A stretch of 64,000 nt of DNA from Neobacillus sp. PS2-9 (GCF_030915525.1 NZ_CP133269.1:1699001-1763000); one strand, 5' to 3'. Positions 27,059-36,792 are shown, counted from the first letter of the stretch. Notes: generated by a model not told the origin, from the letters alone. Program-made: numbers and translations.

Positions 27059-28348
27059 TTGAAGTTAGACATAATTAGAAAGATTATTGGTGGAATTCTC
27101 CTTGTTTCATTAATTAGCCTTATCTTTTTTCAGCCTATACAGCAGTACATTGCAATACCAAAAACCATTACAGTTTTTGAAGGTCAAGATTACACGTTTA
27201 AAAAGGCTGCCCCGGTATCAGCCGCTATACAATCTCGCAACTCAAATATCACACTTGCTCAGGAAAAACATGCAGTATCGGTAAAGGCAACAGAAAAAGG
27301 GAAAAACGAAATGCTTCTAGAATTTGCTGGTATCCCTATAAAAAAGGTCGATGTACATGTTTTAAAGGATTTTCGTGTCATTCCCGGTGGTCAATCAATT
27401 GGTGTAAAACTAAATACAGTAGGTGTCTTAGTGGTCGGACACCATTTAATCAATACAGCAAATGGAAAAAAATCACCTGGTGATATTGCAGGAATCAAAG
27501 TTGGAGACATTATTACAGAAATAAATGGGAACAAAATTGAAAAAATGACAGATGTTGCACCTTTTGTTCAAACAGCTGGACAGGATGGAAAAGCTCTTGA
27601 TATGGTTATTAGTAGAGAAAGTGGGAAATTTACGACAAAACTTACTCCTTTAAAAGATAAAGGAGAAAACACTTATAAGCTTGGTTTATATATCAGGGAT
27701 TCAGCAGCAGGAATTGGGACCATGACCTTTGTTCATCCACAATCTAAAAAATATGGTGCCCTAGGACATGTCATCTCAGACATGGATACAAAAAAGCCAA
27801 TTGTCGTTGAAGATGGACAAATTGTCCGTTCTACCGTTACCTCTATTGAGAAGGGAAGTAATGGGGATCCAGGAGAAAAACTTGCACGTTTCTCTTCTGA
27901 TCGTGAAATTGTTGGAAATATCCAAAAAAACAGTCCCTTTGGTATTTTTGGAGAGCTAAATAAAGATTTAAAAAATGGAATCATGGATAAACCGCTGCCA
28001 ATAGCATTATCCCATCAGGTGAAAGAAGGACCTGCAAAAATCTTAACAGTGGTCAACGATGACCGAGTAGAAGAATTTAACATAGAGATAGTTAGTACAA
28101 TTCCGCAAAAGTTTCCAGCAACTAAGGGCATGGTGATAAAAGTAACGGACCCTAAGCTTCTTGAAAAGACCGGAGGAATCGTGCAAGGAATGAGTGGAAG
28201 TCCGATTATTCAAGATGGAAAGCTTGTTGGTGCCGTAACACATGTCTTTGTGAATGATCCTACCTCTGGATATGGTGTTCATATTGAGTGGATGCTAAAT
28301 GAAGCTGGAATTAACATATACGAAACACCAAAGAATAAAGCAAGTTAA
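27059..28348 (+). CDS. spoIVB: SpoIVB serine peptidase, sigma-K checkpoint
   Basis: SpoIVB is secreted from the forespore and cleaves SpoIVFA to start pro-sigma-K processing. The protein has an N-terminal membrane anchor, a PDZ domain (about 110-200, with [23 protein letters not shown]) and an S55 peptidase domain with H237 in [12 protein letters not shown] and the catalytic serine in GMSGSP near 380. TTG 27059 (429 residues) is chosen because GAGGAG is only one base from GTG 27050. No clear sigma-F or sigma-G promoter was found. Confidence 0.96.
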   Translation: MKLDIIRKIIGGILLVSLISLIFFQPIQQYIAIPKTITVFEGQDYTFKKAAPVSAAIQSRNSNITLAQEKHAVSVKATEKGKNEMLLEFAGIPIKKVDVHVLKDFRVIPGGQSIGVKLNTVGVLVVGHHLINTANGKKSPGDIAGIKVGDIITEINGNKIEKMTDVAPFVQTAGQDGKALDMVISRESGKFTTKLTPLKDKGENTYKLGLYIRDSAAGIGTMTFVHPQSKKYGALGHVISDMDTKKPIVVEDGQIVRSTVTSIEKGSNGDPGEKLARFSSDREIVGNIQKNSPFGIFGELNKDLKNGIMDKPLPIALSHQVKEGPAKILTVVNDDRVEEFNIEIVSTIPQKFPATKGMVIKVTDPKLLEKTGGIVQGMSGSPIIQDGKLVGAVTHVFVNDPTSGYGVHIEWMLNEAGINIYETPKNKAS

Positions 28349-28400
28349 ATTAGAAAATAATCGTTCTCTTCCGCGATTATATATAGTGTCACCCTTCTTG

Positions 28401-28440
28401 AGCGAAATAGGTAATCCTCCTATTTTGCTTCTTCTTTTGT
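28401..28440 (+). terminator. Terminator after spoIVB
   Basis: Arms AGCGAAATAGG (28401-28411) and CCTATTTTGCT (28419-28429) pair with one wobble; a T-rich tail follows. Confidence 0.7.
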
Positions 28441-28445
28441 TCAGG

Positions 28446-28621
28446 CTGTGTTAAAGAACTGTGTTGATATTTACACCCTGTTGATTGGAGTGGAAGGCAC
28501 GAAGACTCCTGTGGGAGTGTGGTTCAGGGGAGACCCCGCAGGCGCAAGCGCCGAGGAGGCTCGCCGAAACACCCACGAACCGCTCGTGCCTGGAGCGGAA
28601 ATCAACAGACAAGTTTAACAG
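28446..28621. repeat. Structured intergenic repeat, copy 2 (core 28478-28608)
   Basis: The 131-bp core differs from copy 3 (49948-50078) at about four positions. Both copies also share outer flanks: CTGTGTTAAAG on the left and AAGTTTAACAG on the right, which are imperfect inverted repeats, so the full element is about 176 bp. Inner pairs include GGCAC/GTGCC and GGCGCAAGCGCC. It lies between spoIVB and the spo0A control region. Confidence 0.9.
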
Positions 28622-28639
28622 TGCCTTGTTTAAAAATTT

Positions 28640-28648
28640 TTCGACAAA
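28640..28648 (-). promoter_or_regulatory. Spo0A box, perfect consensus
   Basis: TTTGTCGAA on the minus strand matches the 0A box exactly. It is 103 bases upstream of the sigma-H -35 element of spo0A. A second box, TTAGTCGAA (28679-28687, plus strand, eight of nine), follows. Confidence 0.7.
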
Positions 28649-28750
28649 AATCTGTTAATTGTTGGAAAATATGCGAATTTAGTCGAATAGGCGAGAAAAA
28701 CAGAGAAAAGATAAGATTTTATCACTATTTTAAGAAATATTAAAAAAATG

Positions 28751-28777
28751 AGAGGAATTTTTGTTGCATTGTCGAAT
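28751..28777 (+). promoter_or_regulatory. Sigma-H promoter of spo0A with overlapping 0A box
   Basis: AGAGGAATT (28751-28759) fits RnAGGAwWW completely and GTCGAAT (28771-28777) fits RnnGAAT completely, with an 11-bp spacer. ATTGTCGAA (28768-28776, eight of nine to the 0A box) overlaps the -10. The layout corresponds to the sporulation promoter Ps of B. subtilis spo0A and supports phospho-Spo0A autoregulation. Confidence 0.85.
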
Positions 28778-28861
28778 TTGTAATTTAGAATAGAATTTAG
28801 AGACTACAGACATTAAGAAAAATGAAATAGAGAATTGAACAGATTGAGGGAGGAACTGGAA

Positions 28862-29653
28862 TTGAAGAAAATCAAAGTTTGTGTCGTTGATGATAATAGG
28901 GAATTAGTTGGATTATTAGAGGACTACATTTCGTCCCAAGATGATATGGAAGTTGAAGGGATTGCTCATAATGGACAAGAATGCTTGGAGATGTTAGCTT
29001 CTGTTGATCCAGATGTTCTTGTTTTGGATATTATTATGCCGCATCTTGATGGTTTGGCTGTCCTTGAACGCCTGCGTGAACTAAAAAAAGGATCACTTCC
29101 AAATGTAATCATGCTGACTGCCTTTGGACAGGAAGATGTAACAAAAAAAGCTGTTGAACTGGGAGCGTCTTATTTTATTTTGAAACCATTTGATATGGAG
29201 AACTTAGGCAGCCATATTCGTCAGGTAAGTGGTAATGCAAGTGCATTTACCCGTAAAATGCCAACAACCAGTTATCGTTCTCACTCTGAGCAAAAGCCAA
29301 AAAATTTAGATGCAAGTATTACTAGTATTATTCATGAAATTGGTGTTCCGGCGCATATTAAGGGATATTTATATTTGCGGGAAGCAATTTCCATGGTATA
29401 TAACGATATCGAGTTATTAGGATCCATTACAAAAGTATTGTACCCAGACATCGCAAAAAAATATAACACAACAGCAAGTCGTGTTGAACGTGCCATTCGT
29501 CATGCCATTGAAGTGGCTTGGAGTCGCGGCAATATCGACTCCATTTCTTCATTGTTTGGCTATACAGTCAGTATGTCAAAGGCAAAGCCGACCAATAGTG
29601 AATTTATTGCCATGGTTGCAGATAAACTTCGTTTGGAGCATAAGGCTTCTTGA
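28862..29653 (+). CDS. spo0A: Master sporulation regulator Spo0A
   Basis: Response regulator that commits the cell to sporulation. From TTG 28862 (GGGAGG eight bases upstream) the protein has 263 residues: receiver domain (1-125, phospho-acceptor D56 in [13 protein letters not shown], conserved Lys in [10 protein letters not shown]), a variable linker and a DNA-binding domain nearly identical to B. subtilis Spo0A ([20 protein letters not shown]). The in-frame TTG at 28835 overlaps the ribosome site and is rejected. Confidence 0.98.
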   Translation: MKKIKVCVVDDNRELVGLLEDYISSQDDMEVEGIAHNGQECLEMLASVDPDVLVLDIIMPHLDGLAVLERLRELKKGSLPNVIMLTAFGQEDVTKKAVELGASYFILKPFDMENLGSHIRQVSGNASAFTRKMPTTSYRSHSEQKPKNLDASITSIIHEIGVPAHIKGYLYLREAISMVYNDIELLGSITKVLYPDIAKKYNTTASRVERAIRHAIEVAWSRGNIDSISSLFGYTVSMSKAKPTNSEFIAMVADKLRLEHKAS

Positions 29654-29691
29654 AGGGGTGAGGAATAACCTTACCTAAGCCCAACCATAAG

Positions 29692-29724
29692 AAAGACCAA
29701 TGAATGTTCATTGGTCTTTTATTT
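29692..29724 (+). terminator. Terminator after spo0A
   Basis: Perfect 13-base arms AAAGACCAATGAA and TTCATTGGTCTTT with a two-base loop in the drawn form, then TATTTA. Confidence 0.88.
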
Positions 29725-29832
29725 ATGATTAGAAAGCACTCCCTAATTTTTTGGAAATCTGATAATATAAAGAATGCATGAACTAGCCTTCATATTACAT
29801 ACGTTTTTGGTGCTGAAAGGATGTAAAACCTC

Positions 29833-31068
29833 TTGTTTGAAACATTACTGTTGAATTTCCTATTTATACTTTTACCAGTTGTCATTTTTTTAATCTTCTT
29901 TGAAAATAGGCCCAATTCTTTCAACAAAATAATCCTTATTTTTCTGTCAACAGTAACTATGGTTCTTTGTATGACCATCCCAATTAAATTGAAAGTTGGA
30001 TTTAATGTTGATTTGCGGTACATTCCAATTATTATTGTCTCCCTTTTTGGAGGTTACAAAAAGGTATTTCCTTTATATGTAGTATTAAATATATATCGTT
30101 ATTATTTAGGTGGAGATGGAATCCTTCAATCATTTATATATTCTACGGGTGTATTTATTCTTTTACCTGCTTTTAGTAAACGGTTTATTCAATTAAGTTC
30201 TAAAAGGAGAATTTCTTCTGCAGCATTGGTTTCATTCCTGAATGTAGGGGTGTATCTCATAAGCTTAAGTTTTTATTTTAATTCTTTAAATAGGGAATTT
30301 TGGACTCTTACATTTTATACCCTGACAACCTACACAGGAATGATGATCATCATTATGGTCTTAATAGAGCAAATAATTACAAATTCAAAAAATCGAGAAA
30401 GATTTTTACAATCAGAACGATTAAATGTTGTCAGTGAATTATCTGCTAGTGTTTCTCATGAAATAAGAAACCCGCTTACGGTAACAAGTGGTTTTCTCCA
30501 ACTTCTAAGTGAATCCAAAACAATCAATCATGAGGAACGAAGATATGTTGAATTATCATTGCAAGAATTAAATCGAGCCGAAAGGATTGTTAGTAACTAT
30601 CTCTCTCTTGCTAAGCCACAATCAGAAAATATGGTTTACTCTGACTTTAGAGAAGAGGCAGATTATATAAAGGATCTAATCATTCCTTATGCGACCATGC
30701 ATCAAGTGGAAGTCCAATTCTGTTTTAATAACACACTAAAAAAGAGATATGATAAAAACCAAATACAGCAATGTTTAATAAATTTATTAAAAAACGGAAT
30801 TGAAGCTATGAAGGATAAAGGTGGCACGCTAATCATTGATATTTTTGAACAAAAGCAAAATATAGTTTTTGAAATTTCAGATACTGGGATTGGAATGACA
30901 AAGGAAGAAATTTTACGGTTAGGGAAACCGTACTATTCTACGAAGGAAGAAGGAACTGGTCTTGGAATGTTAATGGTATATAGTACCGTTAATAAGCTGA
31001 AGGGGAAAATTGAGGTGGAAAGTGAGAAAGGGAGAGGTACTATTTTTCTTATAACGATACCAGTTTAA
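29833..31068 (+). CDS. KinB-like membrane sensor histidine kinase
   Basis: The 411-residue protein has an N-terminal block of about six membrane helices (1-190) of the LytS/KinB-like type, a HisKA dimerisation helix with the phospho-accepting His in SHEIRNPLTV (about residue 210), and an ATPase domain with NLLKNGIEAMKDKGG (N box), SDTGIGMTKEEI (G1) and GTGLGMLMV (G2). The kinase core resembles KinB of B. subtilis, which feeds the Spo0F-Spo0B-Spo0A phosphorelay. No response regulator gene is adjacent other than spo0A upstream, so a sporulation kinase role is likely. TTG start behind AAAGGATG. Confidence 0.87.
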   Translation: MFETLLLNFLFILLPVVIFLIFFENRPNSFNKIILIFLSTVTMVLCMTIPIKLKVGFNVDLRYIPIIIVSLFGGYKKVFPLYVVLNIYRYYLGGDGILQSFIYSTGVFILLPAFSKRFIQLSSKRRISSAALVSFLNVGVYLISLSFYFNSLNREFWTLTFYTLTTYTGMMIIIMVLIEQIITNSKNRERFLQSERLNVVSELSASVSHEIRNPLTVTSGFLQLLSESKTINHEERRYVELSLQELNRAERIVSNYLSLAKPQSENMVYSDFREEADYIKDLIIPYATMHQVEVQFCFNNTLKKRYDKNQIQQCLINLLKNGIEAMKDKGGTLIIDIFEQKQNIVFEISDTGIGMTKEEILRLGKPYYSTKEEGTGLGMLMVYSTVNKLKGKIEVESEKGRGTIFLITIPV

Positions 31069-31098
31069 GCCTTCATCCTATGAATGAAGGCATTTATT
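31069..31098 (+). terminator. Terminator after the sensor kinase gene
   Basis: GCCTTCAT (31069-31076) pairs with ATGAAGGC (31084-31091), followed by ATTTATTTATT. Confidence 0.6.
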
Positions 31099-31123
31099 TA
31101 TTAATATGCTATAAAGGAAGTAT

Positions 31124-31267
31124 CTACTTATTTTCTTGTTTCTTTTCCAATTCCATTAGTTTTTGGATTAGAATATGCTGTGGCATATGCATAAGCTGTT
31201 CTAGTGGAACGTTTAGCTGCTTAGAAAGTTTAATGGCTGTTTCTGGGGATAATTGTAACGGTTTCAT
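31124..31267 (-). CDS. Small YycC-like protein
   Basis: A 47-residue protein, MKPLQLSPETAIKLSKQLNV at its start and then PLEQLMHMPQHILIQKL, encoded on the minus strand behind a strong GGAGG. From memory this matches the small YycC-like family conserved in Bacillales; its function is unknown. It is divergent from the phosphodiesterase gene at 31308. Confidence 0.75.
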   Translation of the reverse strand: MKPLQLSPETAIKLSKQLNVPLEQLMHMPQHILIQKLMELEKKQENK

Positions 31268-31307
31268 TATAAAGTTCCTCCATTTTTTGAAGTTGGGAAG
31301 TGAAAAT

Positions 31308-32036
31308 ATGACACAAATTTTTGCGCATCGTGGTTATTCGGCTTCTTTTGCTGAGAATACAATGGGCGCCTTTTATGAAGCAGAAAAGGCTGGAGCAGAT
31401 GGTATAGAACTCGATGTTCAATTAACAAAAGACGGCGAGATTGTCGTTATTCACGATGAAAAAGTGGATAGAACCACAAGTGGTACTGGATTTGTTAAAG
31501 ATTTTTTATATAAAGAAATTAGAAATCTAAATGCTAATCATAAGGGTCTTAAAAAAGAACCGATTCCATCCCTAATTGAAGTACTGGAGTGGATGCGGAC
31601 AAACAAGCTTGTATGTAACATTGAACTAAAGAATGGGTTGATTCCGTATGAAGGAATGGAAGAAAAAGTCGTTCAGCTTGTTCGAAGGTATGGATTAGCT
31701 GATCGAATTATTATTTCCTCCTTTAATCACTATAGTATAGTCTATAGTTACAGGATAGCCCCAGAAATTGAAACAGCACCTCTATTTATTGAAGGGATTT
31801 ATATGCCATGGATTTATTCACAATCGATTAGAGCAAGAGGGATTCACCCTAAACACTCATCGATGTCGGATAATATCATCATGAATACTATGGATAACGG
31901 GATTGCTGTGAGACCGTATACGGTCAATAAGGACGTAGATATGCACCGTTTCTTTAATATTAATTGCACGGCTATTATTACTGATGATCCTGTGAAGGCG
32001 CTTCGAATAAGGAAACAATATGAAAAGAGACCATAA
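31308..32036 (+). CDS. Glycerophosphodiester phosphodiesterase
   Basis: Cytosolic GDPD-family enzyme releasing sn-glycerol 3-phosphate from glycerophosphodiesters. ATG 31308 gives 242 residues beginning MTQIFAHRGYSASFAENTMG (His and Glu of the active site), then DGIELDVQLTKDGEIVVIHD and CNIELKNG. No signal peptide. An ORF extension back to 31080 covers the YycC-like gene on the other strand and is not coding. In B. subtilis yqiK occupies this place. Confidence 0.93.
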   Translation: MTQIFAHRGYSASFAENTMGAFYEAEKAGADGIELDVQLTKDGEIVVIHDEKVDRTTSGTGFVKDFLYKEIRNLNANHKGLKKEPIPSLIEVLEWMRTNKLVCNIELKNGLIPYEGMEEKVVQLVRRYGLADRIIISSFNHYSIVYSYRIAPEIETAPLFIEGIYMPWIYSQSIRARGIHPKHSSMSDNIIMNTMDNGIAVRPYTVNKDVDMHRFFNINCTAIITDDPVKALRIRKQYEKRP

Positions 32037-32050
32037 TGGCCTCTTTTTTA
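32023..32050. terminator. Bidirectional terminator between the GDPD gene and yqzF
   Basis: AGAG-A-CCAT pairs with ATGG-C-CTCT (one mismatch), flanked by A on the left and T on the right, between convergent genes. Confidence 0.7.
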
Positions 32051-32281
32051 TTTTTTAAATTTCGGTTGTACTTTATTTCTTTTACGATCTCTATGGAAGA
32101 TAAAGCCAGCTACAAATCCTAGACCTCCGATAAAGAAAAGTAAGCCCACGATAAATTGTAGGAGTAAAAATGGAAAGGGGGCTTGGAGAATACCAAATGT
32201 CATATCACGCATTAATTTAATCCCTAAAGCGGCAAAAATTCCTGGAATGACTAAAATAGCAAGGGCGATAATCCGTTTCAT
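32048..32281 (-). CDS. yqzF: DUF2627 membrane protein YqzF
   Basis: A 77-residue protein with two membrane helices and a basic tail (HRDRKRNKVQPKFKK). It matches YqzF of B. subtilis in size and position just before bkdR. Function unknown. GGAAGG precedes the ATG. Confidence 0.88.
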   Translation of the reverse strand: MKRIIALAILVIPGIFAALGIKLMRDMTFGILQAPFPFLLLQFIVGLLFFIGGLGFVAGFIFHRDRKRNKVQPKFKK

Positions 32282-32352
32282 ACATAAATCCTTCCAAAGT
32301 TTAATTTTAATTAATGTTCTACCTCAACAAAATATTAGTACATAGATAAAAT

Positions 32353-32381
32353 TTGTCAAGGCATGTGTTTGGTAATAAAAT
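32353..32381 (+). promoter_or_regulatory. Candidate sigma-A promoter of bkdR
   Basis: TTGTCA (32353-32358), 17-bp spacer, TAAAAT (32376-32381), 74 bases before the bkdR ATG. Confidence 0.6.
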
Positions 32382-32455
32382 AAAACATGAAGAAAATTGC
32401 ATGGGTTTGTTAGAATTAAATGAAAAAAATTTCTTTTTTCAAAGGGGTATTAATC

Positions 32456-34528
32456 ATGCAAAACGTGATGATTGTTGGCGCTGGAAAAGGCGGTACTGCA
32501 ATCTTAAAAATTCTGAAAGAATCTGAGGTGCTAAGGGTTGCAGTAGTAATTGACCGTAACGAGGATGCACCGGGCATTTTATTAGCCAAAAAAGAGGGCA
32601 TTCAAACAGGGACAAGCTGGAAGCCTTTTATAACAGAGAATATAGATATAATTATCGAAGTGACGGGAAATGACGCGGTCTTTCAAGAGTTAAGAGATAC
32701 AAAGAATAAGAAGACAGTATTGATTCCGGGGAGCGTGGCTTTCCTAGTTTCACAGCTTATGGAAGAAAAAGAAGAATTGGTGCAAAAACACCAAAATGAA
32801 TCTTATCAACAGGAATTGATTTTCAATGCAACGAACGATGGGATGCTTGTAATTGATAATCATGGAAAAGTCATTTTGTTTAACAAGCGTGCTGAAGAAA
32901 TAATGGGGGTGAAGAAAGATCAGGCAATTGGCAAGAACGTAGTGGATGTAATCCCTACAACTCGCCTCCCTTTGATTCTTGAGAGTAGGAGAATAGAGGC
33001 AAACCAGGAAATGGTGTTAAGTAATGAAAGAAAAATTATTACGACACGTATTCCAATTATTGAAGAAAATGGAACATTAATAGGGGCTTTCGCTGTTTTT
33101 AAAGATATAACTGAGGTGGTTAATCTAGCGGAAGAAATCACTGATTTAAAGGAAATTCAAACAATGCTTCAAGCTATTATTCACTCTAGTGACGATGCCA
33201 TTTCCGTTGTTGATGAAAATGGACGAGGTATCCTGATCAATCCTGCTTACACTCGTATTACCGGACTAACACAAGAGCAAGTAATTGGTAAACCTGCGAC
33301 TGCAGATATTTCTGAAGGAGAAAGTATGCATATGAAGGTACTTCAAACCAGAAGAGCGGTCCGTGGTACCCCAATGAGAGTTGGCCCAAATAAACGAGAA
33401 GTGATTGTAAACGTTGCACCAATTATTGTTAAGGGAAAATTAAAGGGCAGCGTTGGGGTTATCCATGACATGTCTGAAATTAAATCTCTGAATCGGGAAT
33501 TAAATCGTGCTAGACAGTTGATTCGTAAATTGGAGGCAAAATATACCTTCGAGGATATTATCGGTCATTCAGAAGAAATGATGCTGGCGATTGAGCAAGC
33601 GAAGCTTGGAGCGAAAACACCTGCAACAGTCCTCCTTAGAGGAGAGTCAGGGACAGGGAAAGAATTATTCGCCCATGCTATACATAATGCGAGTGATCGA
33701 AAATACAACAAGTTTATTCGTGTGAACTGTGCTGCCATTTCTGAAACGTTATTGGAGAGCGAGTTATTTGGTTATGAAGAAGGTGCTTTTTCTGGGGCGG
33801 TAAGAGGTGGAAAAAAAGGCTTTTTTGAAGAAGCGAATAATGGAAGTATTTTTCTTGATGAAATTGGTGAGCTTTCTGCCAATACACAAGCAAAGCTGTT
33901 AAGGGTACTGCAGGAAAATGAAATTACTCGTGTAGGTGGAACGAAGCCTATTTCTATTAATGTCAGAGTCATTGCGGCCACCAATGTTAATTTAGAAAAA
34001 GGTATTGCCAGTGGTTCCTTTAGGGAAGACTTATACTATCGTTTGAATCGAATGCCTATTCATATTCCGCCGTTAAGAAAACGAAAGAAAGAAATTCCTG
34101 TTCTCTGTGCGAGGTTAATTTTAAAAATTAATCGTGATTATGGTAGGAATGTTGAAGGAGTTACTCCTGCAGCGTTATTTCAGTTAATGGGATATGATTG
34201 GCCAGGGAATGTTCGGGAATTAGAAAATATACTTGGCAGAGCTATTATTTTTATGAAATACAATGAGACATTAATTGATGTACATCATTTACCTGAATTA
34301 CAAAATAAAAAAGGTACGGTCCACTCCCAAACAAATTCTAAAGAATCTTTCACATTAGGACAATCCTTATCGGATCTATTAGAGGATTATGAGGCGAAGA
34401 TTATCCAACAAACACTTACCCGATTAAATGGCAATAAAACCGTAACGGCAAAAACGTTAGGTTTATCAGTAAGGAATTTATATTACAAGCTTGATAAATA
34501 CAATATTGAAAAAAATAGCATGCAATAA
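32456..34528 (+). CDS. bkdR: Sigma-54-dependent activator BkdR of branched-chain amino acid catabolism
   Basis: The 690-residue regulator has an N-terminal Rossmann-like domain ([14 protein letters not shown]), two PAS domains (about 110-225 and 240-350), an AAA+ domain with GESGTGKE (about 396), the sigma-54 contact loop GAFSGA (about 442, a mild variant of GAFTGA), FLDEIGE, and a C-terminal Fis-type helix-turn-helix ([22 protein letters not shown]). AAAGGGG selects ATG 32456 over ATG 32420. A sigma-54 promoter and a large palindrome follow before ptb, as expected for its target operon. Confidence 0.95.
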   Translation: MQNVMIVGAGKGGTAILKILKESEVLRVAVVIDRNEDAPGILLAKKEGIQTGTSWKPFITENIDIIIEVTGNDAVFQELRDTKNKKTVLIPGSVAFLVSQLMEEKEELVQKHQNESYQQELIFNATNDGMLVIDNHGKVILFNKRAEEIMGVKKDQAIGKNVVDVIPTTRLPLILESRRIEANQEMVLSNERKIITTRIPIIEENGTLIGAFAVFKDITEVVNLAEEITDLKEIQTMLQAIIHSSDDAISVVDENGRGILINPAYTRITGLTQEQVIGKPATADISEGESMHMKVLQTRRAVRGTPMRVGPNKREVIVNVAPIIVKGKLKGSVGVIHDMSEIKSLNRELNRARQLIRKLEAKYTFEDIIGHSEEMMLAIEQAKLGAKTPATVLLRGESGTGKELFAHAIHNASDRKYNKFIRVNCAAISETLLESELFGYEEGAFSGAVRGGKKGFFEEANNGSIFLDEIGELSANTQAKLLRVLQENEITRVGGTKPISINVRVIAATNVNLEKGIASGSFREDLYYRLNRMPIHIPPLRKRKKEIPVLCARLILKINRDYGRNVEGVTPAALFQLMGYDWPGNVRELENILGRAIIFMKYNETLIDVHHLPELQNKKGTVHSQTNSKESFTLGQSLSDLLEDYEAKIIQQTLTRLNGNKTVTAKTLGLSVRNLYYKLDKYNIEKNSMQ

Positions 34529-34553
34529 TTTTCATAGTATGAAAATTATTGCA
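34521..34553. promoter_or_regulatory. 33-bp perfect palindrome, probable BkdR upstream activating site
   Basis: Sixteen-base arms TGCAATAATTTTCATA and TATGAAAATTATTGCA flank a central G at 34537. It overlaps the bkdR stop codon and lies about 60 bp upstream of the -24 element. It lacks a T tract, so an enhancer-type binding site is more likely than a terminator. Confidence 0.7.
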
Positions 34554-34595
34554 GAGTGATTTTAAGTAAAATGAAGCGTTTTCATATTTAAAAGT

Positions 34596-34611
34596 TGGCA
34601 CGAAACTTGCA
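34596..34611 (+). promoter_or_regulatory. Sigma-54 (SigL) promoter of the bkd operon
   Basis: TGGCACGAAACTTGCA contains the -24 TGGCACG and the -12 TTGCA at the canonical spacing and matches the full consensus TGGCACGNNNNTTGCW. It lies 48 bases before ptb. In B. subtilis the same operon uses SigL and BkdR. Confidence 0.93.
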
Positions 34612-34659
34612 TATTATTAAAATGGAGTTGCAGGAAAAGGAGAAAGGGTTGATAACAAC

Positions 34660-35565
34660 TTGTTGCTAGACTCATTAATTGAAAAAGCAACCCGGGAAGG
34701 CACTAATACGGTTGCAGTTGCTGCCGCAGAGGATGTAGAGGTTATTGAAGCAATTTTAGATGCAGTCAATCGAAACCTCGCTCGTTTTATCCTGTTCGGC
34801 GACCAAAATAAAATAAAATCTTTACTAGAAATGAAAAAGTATGATGATCGGGGAAATAACTCGTTAAAAATCGTTCATACAAATTCAACAATGGATTCAG
34901 CTGCATTAGCTGTTAAGGCTGTCTTTCAAAAAGAAGCCGATGTTTTGATGAAAGGGAATCTCCCTACTAATTTCATTTTAAAAGCTGTCTTAAATAAGGA
35001 ATTTGGTTTGAGAACGGGAAATGTGCTATCACATGTTGCTTTTTTTGAGATTCCAGGATATGAGCGGTTTACCATTGTTACCGATGCTGCTATGAATATT
35101 GCACCTGATCTCCAACAAAAAGCACAAATTATTAATAACGCTGTTTCTTTAGCAAAATGTATAGGAATTGAAACACCAAAGGTTGCTCCATTAGCTGCTG
35201 TAGAAGTGGTAAATCCAGCGATGCAGGCAACAGTTGACGCAGCCTCACTAACCATGATGAATAAGCGTGGTCAAATTCCTGGCTGCATCGTTGATGGCCC
35301 TCTTGCCTTAGATAATGCAGTTTCGGTTTCAGCGGCAGAACATAAAGGAATCCAGAGTGAAGTTGCCGGCCACGCTGATATTCTGTTGGTTCCGACAATT
35401 GAGGTTGGTAATGTATTATATAAATCATTAATTTATTTTGCTAAAGCGAAGGTGGGGGCTGTTATTGCTGGGGCTAAGGCGCCAATTGTTTTAACATCAC
35501 GAGCAGACTCAGCAGAAAGTAAGCTTTATTCACTCGCATTAGCGTTATGTTGTGTTGCAAAATAG
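34660..35565 (+). CDS. ptb: Phosphate butyryltransferase
   Basis: Converts branched-chain acyl-CoA and phosphate to acyl-phosphate. The 301 residues align along the length with Ptb (YqiS): DVLMKGNLPTNFILKAVLNK, VTDAAMNIAPDLQQK, KRGQIPGCIVDGPLALDNAVS and ILLVPTIEVGNVLYKSL. Start at TTG 34660 (or the adjacent TTG 34663) behind AGAAAGGG. First gene of the operon. Confidence 0.95.
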   Translation: MLLDSLIEKATREGTNTVAVAAAEDVEVIEAILDAVNRNLARFILFGDQNKIKSLLEMKKYDDRGNNSLKIVHTNSTMDSAALAVKAVFQKEADVLMKGNLPTNFILKAVLNKEFGLRTGNVLSHVAFFEIPGYERFTIVTDAAMNIAPDLQQKAQIINNAVSLAKCIGIETPKVAPLAAVEVVNPAMQATVDAASLTMMNKRGQIPGCIVDGPLALDNAVSVSAAEHKGIQSEVAGHADILLVPTIEVGNVLYKSLIYFAKAKVGAVIAGAKAPIVLTSRADSAESKLYSLALALCCVAK

Positions 35566-35596
35566 AGATTCTTAAAATTCGAGGAGGAATACGAAC

Positions 35597-36700
35597 ATGG
35601 AAATTTTCAAGTATTTAGAGACTTATGATTATGAGCAAGTGGTGTTTTGCCAAGATAAACAATCTGGGTTAAAAGCAATTATTGCCATTCATGATACTAC
35701 ACTTGGACCTGCTTTGGGTGGGACACGCATGTGGACATATGAGTCAGAGGATGCAGCAATTGAAGATGCACTTCGATTAGCAAAAGGGATGACTTATAAA
35801 AATGCTGCAGCAGGATTAAATCTTGGTGGAGGAAAAACAGTTATCATTGGTGATCCTCGAAAAGATAAGAACGAAGAAATGTTCCGAGCTTTTGGACGTT
35901 ACATTCAAGGGCTAAATGGAAGATATATTACTGCTGAAGATGTTGGTACAACTGTTGCTGATATGGATTTAATTCATGAAGAGACAGATTATGTTACAGG
36001 TATCTCTCCAGCATTTGGTTCTTCAGGTAACCCATCACCTGTAACTGCTTATGGTGTATATAGAGGAATGAAGGCAGCAGCAAAAGCAGCTTTCGATTCA
36101 GATTCTCTTGAAGGAAAAGTAATTGCCGTACAGGGTGTTGGGAATGTCGCTTATAACCTATGCCGCCACTTGCACGAAGAAGGGGCAAAGTTAATTGTAA
36201 CTGATATTAACAAAGAAGCAGTTCAACGTGCGGTTGAAGAATTTGGAGCTCGTGCAGTTGATCCTAATGAAATTTATAGTGTTGAATGTGATATCTATGC
36301 ACCATGTGCATTAGGTGCAACAATCAATGACGATACAATTCCACAATTAAAAGCGAAAGTAATTGCTGGAGCTGCAAATAATCAATTAAAAGAAACTCGT
36401 CATGGTGATCTTATTCATGAATTGGGCATTATTTATGCACCTGACTATGTAATCAATGCGGGTGGAGTCATTAACGTTGCAGATGAACTTTATGGATATA
36501 ACCGTGAACGGGCATTAAAGAAAGTTGAGCAGCTTTATACAAGTATTGAAAAGGTAATCGAAATTTCCAAACGCGATGGTATTCCAACTTATCTGGCTGC
36601 CGATCGTATGGTTGAAGAGAGAATTGAAAGAATGCGTAATTCAAGAAGCCAGTTCCTTCAGAACGGACATCACATTTTAAGTCGCAGAATCTCAAGATAA
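35597..36700 (+). CDS. bcd: Leucine (branched-chain amino acid) dehydrogenase
   Basis: NAD-dependent deamination of leucine, valine and isoleucine to 2-oxo acids. The 367 residues contain [10 protein letters not shown], the catalytic [25 protein letters not shown] region and a C-terminal Rossmann domain with [20 protein letters not shown]. Strong GAGGAGG ribosome site. Confidence 0.97.
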   Translation: MEIFKYLETYDYEQVVFCQDKQSGLKAIIAIHDTTLGPALGGTRMWTYESEDAAIEDALRLAKGMTYKNAAAGLNLGGGKTVIIGDPRKDKNEEMFRAFGRYIQGLNGRYITAEDVGTTVADMDLIHEETDYVTGISPAFGSSGNPSPVTAYGVYRGMKAAAKAAFDSDSLEGKVIAVQGVGNVAYNLCRHLHEEGAKLIVTDINKEAVQRAVEEFGARAVDPNEIYSVECDIYAPCALGATINDDTIPQLKAKVIAGAANNQLKETRHGDLIHELGIIYAPDYVINAGGVINVADELYGYNRERALKKVEQLYTSIEKVIEISKRDGIPTYLAADRMVEERIERMRNSRSQFLQNGHHILSRRISR

Positions 36701-36723
36701 ACACATTCGTGGAATAAGATTAG

Positions 36724-36760
36724 GGGCAGAACGCTGAATACGATATTCAGCGTCTTTGCC
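36724..36760 (+). repeat. Intercistronic hairpin between bcd and buk
   Basis: ACGCTGAAT and ATTCAGCGT form a nine-base stem, extended outward by GGCA/TGCC. Only a short T-rich stretch follows, so it may act in transcript processing, stability or partial termination inside the operon. Confidence 0.6.
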
Positions 36761-36792
36761 TTTAGATAGATGTCTAAAATGGAGGTAACAAC

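Noticed and set aside
31080..31307. N-terminal extension of the phosphodiesterase
   Set aside because: Cys/Phe-rich nonsense-like translation over a well-supported gene on the other strand.
32420..32455. Upstream ATG adding 12 residues to BkdR
   Set aside because: No ribosome site before it, and AAAGGGG lies correctly before ATG 32456, where family similarity begins.
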